DNA of 64,000 nt from Oscillospiraceae bacterium (GTDB lineage: Bacteria; Bacillota; Clostridia; UBA1212; SIG427), in contig SVJE01000001.1 of NCBI GenBank assembly GCA_015069135.1, positions 124,001 through 188,000 of the forward strand, in the 5' to 3' direction. How positions within the stretch are numbered: the first letter of the stretch is position 1; the number at the start of each line of letters is the position of its first letter. Positions 57,055-64,000 of the stretch are shown in pieces. The notes beneath the pieces were generated by a model that saw only the letters and a list, made by a program, of their open reading frames with translations, was not told the origin of the DNA and searched no databases. The translations under genes were made by a program, and so were the position numbers.

Positions 57055-58656
57055 TTGTTGAATTATTTGAAAAGATTTATATGTTGTTTTATTTTATTGA
57101 CTGTTTTACTTTCTATACCACTTGCAACATTAGCAACAGATGTACAAAGTGCAAAACCTGTCGTCTTCTCACAAGCTGCTGATGCCAGGATTAAACCTGT
57201 TCCAAAGAGTGGTGAAGCTATTGCAAATCAGGCAAACTCCGATGTGCTTTATTATGTACCTGCTAAAAGTTATGAACCAACATATATGGATTATAACTGT
57301 CAGTATTATTTAGAAACAAAATATCAAAAAGATTTATATGGTATGATGGTTTCTTCCCTGGCGAATCATCCTGTTGATCAATTAAAACCCGAATTTAACA
57401 TTACATATGTTTTTGAAAATGCCGGAGGAGAACTTTTAAGCTATGACGATATTGTTAAAGTTCTGTACAGTATTTGGAGTGATCATGCTGAGAATTTCTG
57501 GTTTTTCAGTGCAGGCTATGGTTCTTATTATGATTCTGCTGATAATATTTTTGTAATTACAATTTATGTTTATGCTGATTCAATCTGGACTGATGCTGCT
57601 GCATTACAGCAGGATGAAATTAATTTCGAAAAAGAAGTAAATAAGATTGTTGCTGCAGCTCCGAAGACAACAGCTTATGATGCAATCCTTTATTTTGATC
57701 AGTGGTTGTGTGATAATAATGTTTATAGTAATTTAGGAGCTTCCCAGGGATATAATGTTTCCAATACTGCTGTATCAGCAATTTTAAGTAAAAATAATCC
57801 ATTAACCGGTCCGGTCTGTCAGGGTTATTCCACAGCATTTAAATATTTGTGTGATAAAGCAGGTATTGTGTGTGTAATGATTCTTGGAAATGCTTACGAC
57901 AATAGTGGACTTATGGGTGCCCATGCATGGAACTATGTAAAGCTTGATGGTAAGTGGTATGCTTTGGATATAACCTGGAATGATTCCTTAGGTAATAAAT
58001 CCCATTTGTTGGTTGGTAGTCAGACTGTATGTGAGCCTTCTGATGGTCCCGGATATGATCAATTTGGTGAAAGTCATAAAAATGATATGTCGACAGATAA
58101 TCTCCGATTTACATATCCTTCGTTGAGTACTACAGCATATGTTCACAAAGGTAATTCTAATTTTGTTGGTGATTCTACAACTCCTACACCAACAGCAACA
58201 CCTGCACCTACTCAGGCTCCTATCGACTACAAATTAGAGCTTTTGGATACTTCAGGTGTTACTAAGATTAGTTCAGGTTACCTTGAAGGTGTAGCACAAT
58301 CATTAACAAAAGATACTTTAACATCTATGTTTAAATATTCTGACCATATTAAAGTTTTGAAAAATGGTAACGAATTGTCTGGTACTGGCATTGTTGGTTC
58401 AGGTTGTGTAATTCAGATTGTTAATGATAGTAATGTCGTTGTTGAAGAAATCACTGTTGTTATTAAAGGTGATGTAAATGGTGATGGTCGAGTTGCAGCT
58501 GTTGACTATATGTTAGTTAAAAAGCAACTTAAAGACGGTATCACAATTACTGGTGCAATATTTAAAGCTGCCGATATTGATGATGGTGGAGTTTTATCTA
58601 CAACCGATTACATGAAGATAAAAAGACATATTAAAGGTAACTATGATTTTTATTAA
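57055..58656 (+). CDS. secreted transglutaminase-like protein with dockerin-like tail (copy 2)
   Basis: A 533-aa paralogue of the previous protein with a longer N-terminus and a Thr/Pro linker. The signal peptide is residues 1-28. The triad is C255 (GPVCQGYSTAFKYLCD), H290 (GAHAWNYVKL) and D305 (YALDITWNDS). A linker TPTPTATPAPTQAP (about 380-393) joins a beta domain and two dockerin-like repeats (GDVNGDGRVAAVDY, AADIDDGGVLSTTDY). TTG 57055 is the start, with GGGAG upstream; TTG 57058 is an alternative. Two tandem copies point to gene duplication. Confidence 0.87.
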   Translation: MLNYLKRFICCFILLTVLLSIPLATLATDVQSAKPVVFSQAADARIKPVPKSGEAIANQANSDVLYYVPAKSYEPTYMDYNCQYYLETKYQKDLYGMMVSSLANHPVDQLKPEFNITYVFENAGGELLSYDDIVKVLYSIWSDHAENFWFFSAGYGSYYDSADNIFVITIYVYADSIWTDAAALQQDEINFEKEVNKIVAAAPKTTAYDAILYFDQWLCDNNVYSNLGASQGYNVSNTAVSAILSKNNPLTGPVCQGYSTAFKYLCDKAGIVCVMILGNAYDNSGLMGAHAWNYVKLDGKWYALDITWNDSLGNKSHLLVGSQTVCEPSDGPGYDQFGESHKNDMSTDNLRFTYPSLSTTAYVHKGNSNFVGDSTTPTPTATPAPTQAPIDYKLELLDTSGVTKISSGYLEGVAQSLTKDTLTSMFKYSDHIKVLKNGNELSGTGIVGSGCVIQIVNDSNVVVEEITVVIKGDVNGDGRVAAVDYMLVKKQLKDGITITGAIFKAADIDDGGVLSTTDYMKIKRHIKGNYDFY

Positions 58657-58689
58657 ATAAAAATAATTTATGATTCAGGGAGATTAGGT

Positions 58690-60159
58690 ATGAAAAAGTA
58701 TTTAGCTTTTGACTATGGTGCAAGTAGCGGAAGGTCCATCCTTGGACTTTTTGATGGTGAAAAATTGATGTTAGAGGAAACACATCGTTTCGGCAGTGAT
58801 CCTGTTATGGTTAACGGAACATTCACCTGGGATTTCTTGCGTTTAGTTTTTGAAATGAAAAAAGGGTTGCAGAAAACATATACTTTGCATAAAGACATTG
58901 CAGGTGTAGGTGTTGATACATGGGGAGTTGATTTTGGTCTTTTAGACAAGAAAGGCGTTTTGCTTGGTAATCCTGTTCATTACAGAGATACAAGAACTGA
59001 CGGTATGATTGAGAAAGCTTGCAGTATTCTTTCGTCAAAAGAAATTTTTGATACTACAGGTATTGCATTCCAGAAATTCAATACACTGTATCAGTTGATG
59101 GCCATGACTGAACAGAAATCATCTATTCTTGAAATCGCAGATACAATGTTATTTATGCCGGATCTATTTAACTATGTTCTTACAGGCGAAAAATATTGTG
59201 AATTCACTATAACAAGCACTTCCCAGATGTATGATCCAATTAAGAAGGACTGGGCATTTGATATGCTTAATAAACTAGGTGTTAAAACAGATATTTTACC
59301 TAAAGTAATTCCGGCAGGAACAAAGCTTTCCGGAATTAAAGCTGATGTATGTGATGAACTTGGAATTCACTCAATTCCTGTTATTGCTGTTGCTGAGCAT
59401 GATACAGGTAGTGCTGCTTTATCAGTTCCTTATGCTGAAAAGGGTAGTGCTTTCTTAAGTAGTGGTACATGGTCACTTCTCGGAATTGAACTTGACAAAC
59501 CAATTATTAATGATAAGACAAGAGAACTTAATTATACTAATGAAGGCTGTATTAATAACGGATTCAGACTTCTAAAAAATATAATGGGTCTTTGGATTCA
59601 GAATGAATGTATCCGTAACTGGGAAGCTAAAGGTGAGAAGATTTCCTTTAAAGAACTTGACCAGAGTGTTATTGATGCAAAACCATTCTTGGCTATTATT
59701 GATGTTGATGATCCTTCGTTCTTTGAACCATATAAAATGCCTGAAAAGATTCAGGAGTTTTGTAGAAAAACAGGTCAGGCGGTTCCTCAGACGCATGGCG
59801 AAATTATGCGTGTTGTTATGGAAGGTCTTGCTCTTAAGTACAGACAAGCAATTGAAGGCCTTGAAGAAATTGTTGGCTTTAAGATTCCGTCTCTTAATAT
59901 TGTTGGTGGCGGAACAAAAAATAAAGTTCTCAGTGAATTTACGGCAAATGCTATTAACAGACCTGTTATTGCAGGTCCTATTGAGGCAACTGCCATAGGT
60001 AACTTGTCTGCTCAGATGATTTCATTAGGTGATGTTAAGAATGTAGATGAAGCCAAGAATGTTATCAGAAATTCTTTCCCATTGGAATATTATACACCTT
60101 CTGATACAGAAGCTTGGGATGCTGCATATGAAAAACTTATGAGATTACAGGGTAAATAA
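58690..60159 (+). CDS. rhaB: rhamnulokinase
   Basis: A 489-aa FGGY-family sugar kinase that phosphorylates L-rhamnulose. 'LAFDYGASSGRSILGLFDG' and 'TWDFLRLVFEMKKGL' match RhaB. The first ATP motif and 'SSGTWSLLGIELDKP' and 'NIVGGGTKNKVLSEFTANA' form the nucleotide site. The isomerase RhaA is not in the window, but the aldolase/dehydrogenase fusion at 36695 would act two steps later. GGGAG precedes ATG 58690. It is 1 bp from ruvX, although the two products are unrelated. Confidence 0.9.
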   Translation: MKKYLAFDYGASSGRSILGLFDGEKLMLEETHRFGSDPVMVNGTFTWDFLRLVFEMKKGLQKTYTLHKDIAGVGVDTWGVDFGLLDKKGVLLGNPVHYRDTRTDGMIEKACSILSSKEIFDTTGIAFQKFNTLYQLMAMTEQKSSILEIADTMLFMPDLFNYVLTGEKYCEFTITSTSQMYDPIKKDWAFDMLNKLGVKTDILPKVIPAGTKLSGIKADVCDELGIHSIPVIAVAEHDTGSAALSVPYAEKGSAFLSSGTWSLLGIELDKPIINDKTRELNYTNEGCINNGFRLLKNIMGLWIQNECIRNWEAKGEKISFKELDQSVIDAKPFLAIIDVDDPSFFEPYKMPEKIQEFCRKTGQAVPQTHGEIMRVVMEGLALKYRQAIEGLEEIVGFKIPSLNIVGGGTKNKVLSEFTANAINRPVIAGPIEATAIGNLSAQMISLGDVKNVDEAKNVIRNSFPLEYYTPSDTEAWDAAYEKLMRLQGK

Positions 60160-60160
60160 T

Positions 60161-60574
60161 ATGCGGGTTATAGGACTTGATTATGGTGATAGCCGTATAG
60201 GTGTTGCACTAAGTGACGATTTGGGCTGGACAGCCGGACCTTATGGAATAATAGAATCCAAAAGAGGTAGGAAGAAGGCCCTTAATGAAATTAAAGCTCT
60301 TATAGAGCAGTATAGTGTAGAAACTGTTGTTGTTGGATATCCTCTTAATATGAATGGAACTGAAGGTCCAAGAACACAGGTGACATTGGAATTTATTAAT
60401 GATTTACAAAGCAGAAATCCCAATGTTAAAATTGTAAAGTGGGATGAACGCCTTACAACTGCTGCTGCTGACAGAGCAATGCTTGAAATGGGAATCAAAC
60501 AATCTGTTAAAGGCATGAATGATAAATTGGCTGCGGTGTTTATACTTCAAGGATATCTTGACAGTCAGAGATAG
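60161..60574 (+). CDS. ruvX: RuvX/YqgF Holliday junction resolvase-like protein
   Basis: A 137-aa RNase H-fold protein. 'RVIGLDYGDSRIGVA' provides the first catalytic Asp, 'VVVGYPLNMNGTEGPR' and 'KWDERLTTAAADRAM' the others. It is implicated in pre-16S rRNA processing and possibly DNA junctions. Length and motifs are standard. It sits 1 bp after rhaB and 14 bp before a DUF1292 protein, the conserved Firmicutes pair. Confidence 0.94.
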   Translation: MRVIGLDYGDSRIGVALSDDLGWTAGPYGIIESKRGRKKALNEIKALIEQYSVETVVVGYPLNMNGTEGPRTQVTLEFINDLQSRNPNVKIVKWDERLTTAAADRAMLEMGIKQSVKGMNDKLAAVFILQGYLDSQR

Positions 60575-60588
60575 GAAAGGATTTTTTT

Positions 60589-60897
60589 ATGGATGAAGAG
60601 AGAAAAATTGTAACCATTGAAGATGATAATGGCGAAAAACATGATATGGAGTTAATTGACTTTGTGGATTATCAGGAAAAAACATATGCAATTTTTACAC
60701 CTTATGTTGAAGATGAAGAATTAACAGAAGAAAATGACGATGAAGATATGGACGTTGTTGTAATGTCTGTTATTGAAGAGGGCGAAAATGTTGCTCTTCA
60801 GGCTGTTACTGATGCAGATCTTGCAATGGAGATTCTTGAGGCATTTACAGAGCAGGTTGCTATGTATGAGCTTGAGGAAGCTGAAGACGGGGAATAA
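60589..60897 (+). CDS. DUF1292 family protein
   Basis: A 102-aa very acidic protein. 'ERKIVTIEDDNGEKHDMELI', 'YQEKTYAIFTPY' and a stretch of Glu/Asp are typical of DUF1292 (YrzB-type), whose role is unknown but whose place after ruvX is conserved. GGAAAGG precedes ATG 60589. A terminator follows at once. Confidence 0.92.
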   Translation: MDEERKIVTIEDDNGEKHDMELIDFVDYQEKTYAIFTPYVEDEELTEENDDEDMDVVVMSVIEEGENVALQAVTDADLAMEILEAFTEQVAMYELEEAEDGE

Positions 60898-60910
60898 AAT
60901 TGATTGTTAG

Positions 60911-60941
60911 ATGCTGTTTCGTTTTGAAGCAGCATTTTTTC
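60911..60941 (+). terminator. terminator after DUF1292 gene
   Basis: ATGCTGTTTC (60911-60920) pairs with GAAGCAGCAT (60926-60935), followed by six T. Confidence 0.88.
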
Positions 60942-60970
60942 TTGACTAATCTTTATCCAAATGATAATAT
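60942..60970 (+). promoter_or_regulatory. sigma-A promoter of tRNA-Pro
   Basis: -35 TTGACT (60942-60947) and -10 TAATAT (60965-60970) are 17 bases apart, 14 bases before the tRNA. Confidence 0.75.
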
Positions 60971-60983
60971 ATCAAAGGTTTTA

Positions 60984-61060
60984 CGAGATGTGGCTCAGTT
61001 TGGTAGAGCGCTGCGTTCGGGACGCAGAAGCCGCAGGTTCAAATCCTGTCATCTCGACCA
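60984..61060 (+). tRNA. tRNA-Pro(CGG)
   Basis: A 77-nt cloverleaf with encoded CCA. The acceptor CGAGATG pairs with CATCTCG and the D arm is GCTC/GAGC. The anticodon arm CTGCG-TTCGGGA-CGCAG carries CGG, and the T arm GCAGG-TTCAAAT-CCTGT closes the fold. The C1-G72 pair is usual for bacterial tRNA-Pro. It has its own promoter and a terminator. Confidence 0.95.
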
Positions 61061-61064
61061 TTAT

Positions 61065-61115
61065 AAAAGGGGTTGTCTCAATTTATTTTGATACAGCTCC
61101 TTTTATTTTTATTTG
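61065..61115 (+). terminator. terminator of tRNA-Pro
   Basis: AAAAGGGGTTGT (61065-61076) pairs with ACAGCTCCTTTT (61093-61104), with wobbles, followed by ATTTTTATTTG. Confidence 0.8.
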
Positions 61116-61212
61116 AAAAAAGGATTTGAACATTATTCTCCTTTCGAATCATATTTAAGGGTAGCAAAAGTGGAAAATAAAGCAAACCAGTATTGATGTT
61201 TATTTTTCTAAT

Positions 61213-61241
61213 TTGACTTTAACCTTGTACATGATTATAAT
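61213..61241 (+). promoter_or_regulatory. sigma-A promoter of sugar-nucleotide genes
   Basis: -35 TTGACT (61213-61218) and -10 TATAAT (61236-61241) are 17 bases apart, 53 bases before the next start. The rest of the 61116-61294 gap shows no gene. Confidence 0.8.
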
Positions 61242-61294
61242 TAATTGTGTATGGAGTTTTAGTGAAAAAAGTTTAAAAAACAGGAGTATATTTT

Positions 61295-62608
61295 ATGAAT
61301 AATCTCTATAATGATTTACTTGAAAAAAGGGCAAAGTTATCCCTGATTGGTCTAGGTTATGTAGGTATGCCTATTGCAGTTGCTTTTGCAAAGAAAGTTG
61401 ATGTAATCGGTTTTGATCTTAACTCAGAAAAAATCAAATTGTATAAATCCGGTATTGATCCAACTAAAGAAGTTGGAGACGAAGTGATTAAAAATACTTC
61501 TGTATATTTTACCGACAATGCTGAGAAACTTAAAGAAGCTAAATTTCATATTGTTGCTGTTCCGACACCTGTTAACAGCGACCACACTCCTGATTTAACA
61601 CCGGTTGAAGGAGCTTCAAGAATATTGGGTCAGAATCTGACTCCGGGAAGTGTAGTTGTGTTTGAATCAACTGTTTATCCCGGTGTAACTGAGGATGTTT
61701 GTGTACCTATTCTTGAAAAAGAATCCGGTCTGAAATGTGGTGTTGATTTTAAGATTGGTTATTCACCTGAACGTATTAATCCCGGTGATAAGATCCATAG
61801 ATTGGAAACAATAACAAAGATTGTTTCCGGTATGGATGAAGAAACTCTGGATGTTGTTGCAAAAGTGTATGAAATAGTTGTGGATGCAGGCGTACATAGA
61901 GCAGAATCTATTAAAGTTGCTGAAGCGGCAAAAGTAATTGAAAATAGTCAGAGAGATATTAACATTGCTTTCATGAACGAACTTTCAATTATTTTCAATA
62001 AAATGGGTATTGATACTAAAGCTGTTTTAGAAGCTGCAGGAACAAAGTGGAATTTCCTTAAGTTCTATCCCGGTCTTGTTGGAGGACATTGTATAGGTGT
62101 TGACCCTTATTATCTTACATATAAAGCAGAAGAATTGGGATATCATTCGCAGATTATTCTTTCAGGAAGAAGAATAAATGATGATATGGGTAAATATGTA
62201 GCAGAAAGTCTTGTGAAACTGCTGATTAAATCAGGTTCTTATGTGAAAGGTGCAAAAGTTGCAATTTTAGGTTTCACATTTAAAGAGAATTGTCCTGACA
62301 CAAGAAATACCAAAATTATTGATATTGTAAACGAACTTAAAGAATATGGAATTAATCCTGTTATAGCCGATCCTACTGCTGATTCTGATGAAGCAAAGCG
62401 CTTGTATGGAGTTGAGTTTACAGATATTTCTTTAATTAAGAATATGGATGCTGTTGTTCTGGCAGTTGCTCATAATGAATTTACAAATTTCAAAGTTGAA
62501 GACATTGATAAAATGTTTGGTGAAAACAAAAAGGTGTTGGTTGATATTAAGGGAATTCTTGACAGAAAGCTATATGAATCTTCCGGCTATAATTATTGGA
62601 GGCTTTAA
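61295..62608 (+). CDS. nucleotide sugar dehydrogenase (UDP-GlcNAc 6-dehydrogenase, TviB/WbpO type)
   Basis: A 437-aa NAD-dependent enzyme oxidising the C6 of a UDP-N-acetylhexosamine to the uronic acid. 'LSLIGLGYVGMPIAVAFAK' is the NAD fold. The catalytic Cys lies in LVGGHCIGVDPYYL, and 'VAEAAKVIENSQRDINIA' belongs to the central dimer domain. 'NDDMGKYVAESL' and 'GFTFKENCPDTRNTK' mark the Vi-antigen TviB/WbpA group, distinct from UDP-glucose dehydrogenases. GGAG precedes ATG 61295. The epimerase 3 bp downstream is the usual partner. Confidence 0.92.
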   Translation: MNNLYNDLLEKRAKLSLIGLGYVGMPIAVAFAKKVDVIGFDLNSEKIKLYKSGIDPTKEVGDEVIKNTSVYFTDNAEKLKEAKFHIVAVPTPVNSDHTPDLTPVEGASRILGQNLTPGSVVVFESTVYPGVTEDVCVPILEKESGLKCGVDFKIGYSPERINPGDKIHRLETITKIVSGMDEETLDVVAKVYEIVVDAGVHRAESIKVAEAAKVIENSQRDINIAFMNELSIIFNKMGIDTKAVLEAAGTKWNFLKFYPGLVGGHCIGVDPYYLTYKAEELGYHSQIILSGRRINDDMGKYVAESLVKLLIKSGSYVKGAKVAILGFTFKENCPDTRNTKIIDIVNELKEYGINPVIADPTADSDEAKRLYGVEFTDISLIKNMDAVVLAVAHNEFTNFKVEDIDKMFGENKKVLVDIKGILDRKLYESSGYNYWRL

Positions 62609-62611
62609 TTA

Positions 62612-63589
62612 ATGTCATATAAAGATTTGAAATTTCCTGAAGGATCTGTGTTTTTAGTAACCGGTGGAGCCGGTTTCATAGGTTCAAACCTTTGTGAAGC
62701 AATTCTGAACATGGGATATAGTGTAAGATGTCTCGATGATTTATCTACCGGTAAGATTGAAAATGTAGAGATGTTTTCAGGAAGACCCGGCTACGAATTT
62801 ATAGAGGGCGACATTAAGAATTTTGACACATGTCTTAGGGCTACTTTAGGAGTGGACTATGTTCTCAATCAGGCTGCTTGGGGAAGTGTTCCAAGATCAA
62901 TTGAAATGCCCCTTTTTTACTGTGCTAACAATATAATGGGTACCCTAAATATGATGGAGGCATCCAGGAAGAATGGAGTTAAGAAGTTTGTGTATGCCTC
63001 CAGTTCATCTGTATATGGTGACGAGCCTAATTTGCCTAAATGTGAAGGTCGAGAAGGAAATTTGCTTTCTCCTTATGCTCTGACTAAAATGTGTGATGAG
63101 GAGTGGGGAAGACAATATACATTGCATTATGGTCTGGATACTTATGGATTGAGATATTTTAATGTGTTCGGAAGAAGACAGGATCCTAACGGTGCATATG
63201 CTGCGGTAATTCCAAAGTTCATTAAACAACTTTTGAATAATGAACAGCCTACCATTAATGGTGATGGCAAACAGAGCAGAGATTTTACTTACATTGAAAA
63301 TGTTATTGAAGCAAATCTTAAAGCATGCCTTGCGTCCCATGAAGCAGCCGGGGAGGCATATAATATAGCTTATGGCGGAAGAGAATTTCTTATTGATATT
63401 TATTATGCGCTTACAGATGCTTTAGGTAAAAAGATTGAGCCAATATATGGTCCTGACAGAAAAGGTGATATTAAACATTCAAATGCTGATATTTCAAAGG
63501 CAAAGAAGTTTTTGGGTTATGATCCTCAATATGACTTTAAAACGGGACTTTTGGAAGCTATAGATTGGTATAAGGAGTATTTAAAATGA
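62612..63589 (+). CDS. UDP-N-acetylglucosamine(uronate) 4-epimerase, TviC/WbpP type
   Basis: A 325-aa extended short-chain dehydrogenase. 'VTGGAGFIGSNLCEAIL' binds NAD, the catalytic Tyr/Lys are in LLSPYALTKMCDE, and 'YASSSSVYGDEPNLP' holds the Ser. NQAAWGSVPRSIEMP is close to the ALGSVPRS signature of the WbpP/TviC group. Together with the dehydrogenase it would make UDP-GalNAcA for capsule or surface polysaccharide. It follows 3 bp after that gene and overlaps the NfeD-like gene by 4 bp. A larger glycan locus may lie outside the window. Confidence 0.92.
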   Translation: MSYKDLKFPEGSVFLVTGGAGFIGSNLCEAILNMGYSVRCLDDLSTGKIENVEMFSGRPGYEFIEGDIKNFDTCLRATLGVDYVLNQAAWGSVPRSIEMPLFYCANNIMGTLNMMEASRKNGVKKFVYASSSSVYGDEPNLPKCEGREGNLLSPYALTKMCDEEWGRQYTLHYGLDTYGLRYFNVFGRRQDPNGAYAAVIPKFIKQLLNNEQPTINGDGKQSRDFTYIENVIEANLKACLASHEAAGEAYNIAYGGREFLIDIYYALTDALGKKIEPIYGPDRKGDIKHSNADISKAKKFLGYDPQYDFKTGLLEAIDWYKEYLK

Positions 63590-64000
63590 TTTGGTGGTAT
63601 AACCTTACAACAAATGAGCAACTTTTATATATTATTGCTTCCATAGCATCTGCTTTACTTGCTTTGGAATTGTTTTTCTATTTAACAGGTTTAAGGTCAG
63701 AAAGAAATAAAAAAAAGAATAATATTTTTCAACTTATTTTTACACTAAGGTCGGCACTTATTTTAGTTTCGGTGGCAAGTTGGTCAACAATTATTGGATA
63801 TAAGGCGATAGGTCGTTTCATTCCTGCCGCAATTATAGGATGCTTAACTGCACTTGTTATATTAATTATTTTTGTATTATACCTGAGAAAGGTGCTTAAA
63901 CTTTCTGAAAACTCTAAAATCTCTTTAGAAAACCTGATTGGATATGCAGGTATTACCTATAGTTCTATTCCGCCAAAAGGCGAAGGACGTGGTAAAATAA
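63586..64000 (+). CDS. NfeD-like membrane protein (3' end outside window)
   Basis: A frame open to the window end, starting ATG 63586 and overlapping the epimerase stop (ATGA). It reads MIWWYNLTTNEQLLYII..., with hydrophobic helices near residues 12-34, 50-73 and 75-98. It then begins an OB-fold-like tail, NLIGYAGITYSSIPPKGEGR, the pattern of NfeD proteins that work with flotillins in membrane quality control. The remaining part is not visible. The overlap suggests shared translation with the sugar genes, though the function differs. Confidence 0.7.
   Translation, partial: MIWWYNLTTNEQLLYIIASIASALLALELFFYLTGLRSERNKKKNNIFQLIFTLRSALILVSVASWSTIIGYKAIGRFIPAAIIGCLTALVILIIFVLYLRKVLKLSENSKISLENLIGYAGITYSSIPPKGEGRGKI

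Noticed and set aside
60900-61091. Open frame across the tRNA-Pro region
   Set aside because: It spans a terminator, a promoter and the tRNA, so it is a chance frame.

Overview
The window is AT-rich, densely coded DNA from a spore-forming Gram-positive anaerobe, most likely class Clostridia and probably a Lachnospiraceae-type gut organism. I infer this from the complete spoIIIA operon plus spoIVB, the order efp / spoIIIA / Asp23 / nusB-xseAB-ispA-dxs-tlyA / nadK-argR-recN-spoIVB, the HlyD-YggS-SepF trio, dockerin-bearing surface proteins, and consensus sigma-A promoters with strong Shine-Dalgarno sites. No rRNA is present, so the family assignment is inference.

Layout. 1-3.4 kb: yqeG (cut by the window edge), an Xaa-Pro peptidase, a small membrane protein, an orphan structured RNA with its own promoter and terminator, and a reverse-strand efp plus Cys/Asp-rich CD1247-type pair. 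3.5-8.2 kb: spoIIIAA-AH, the forespore feeding-tube/engulfment channel operon, whose first gene appears to start at ATT. 8.3-9.4 kb: an unrecognised membrane protein where accBC sits in Bacillus. 9.4-16 kb: Asp23-amaP-DUF2273 envelope-stress genes, then a housekeeping run (nusB, xseA, xseB, ispA, dxs, tlyA). 16.2-17 kb: an AT-rich PD-(D/E)XK nuclease-like gene interrupting the conserved order. 17-21.3 kb: nadK, argR, recN, spoIVB.

21.4-28.6 kb: a pseudouridine synthase, a DMT transporter, a Ca/Mn-type P-type ATPase under a yybP-ykoY manganese riboswitch, and a self-regulated GntR(YtrA)-ABC transporter operon with a perfect palindromic operator over its promoter. 28.6-32.4 kb (reverse strand): an HD phosphohydrolase, a repeat-laden intergenic segment, a second RluA-type synthase, and a large polytopic GT-C-like protein. 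32.5-45 kb: a PLP lyase, HlyD-like adaptor, yggS, sepF, a fused aldolase/dehydrogenase, a divergent type IIA topoisomerase pair (the A subunit ends in a beta-clamp-like QLSLF), a PHP protein and an esterase. 45-52.3 kb: an FAD oxidoreductase, then a purine salvage/uptake set (xpt, BMP lipoprotein, a fused ATPase-permease, a second permease).

52.6-55.4 kb (reverse strand): csoR-copA, with an operator inside the promoter spacer, copA being fused in frame to copZ with a strong internal ribosome-binding site. 55.5-58.7 kb: two tandem secreted transglutaminase-fold proteins with dockerin-like tails. 58.7-61 kb: rhamnulokinase, ruvX, a DUF1292 protein and tRNA-Pro(CGG). 61.3-64 kb: a nucleotide-sugar dehydrogenase/epimerase pair (TviB/TviC type) leading into an NfeD-like protein cut by the window end.

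The best candidates for something unusual are the copA-copZ fusion with internal initiation, the orphan structured RNA, the clamp-motif topoisomerase, the ATT-initiated spoIIIAA, the orphan nuclease insertion, and the 200-bp repeat structure at 29.3-29.5 kb. I do not see a complete new defence or mobile system.
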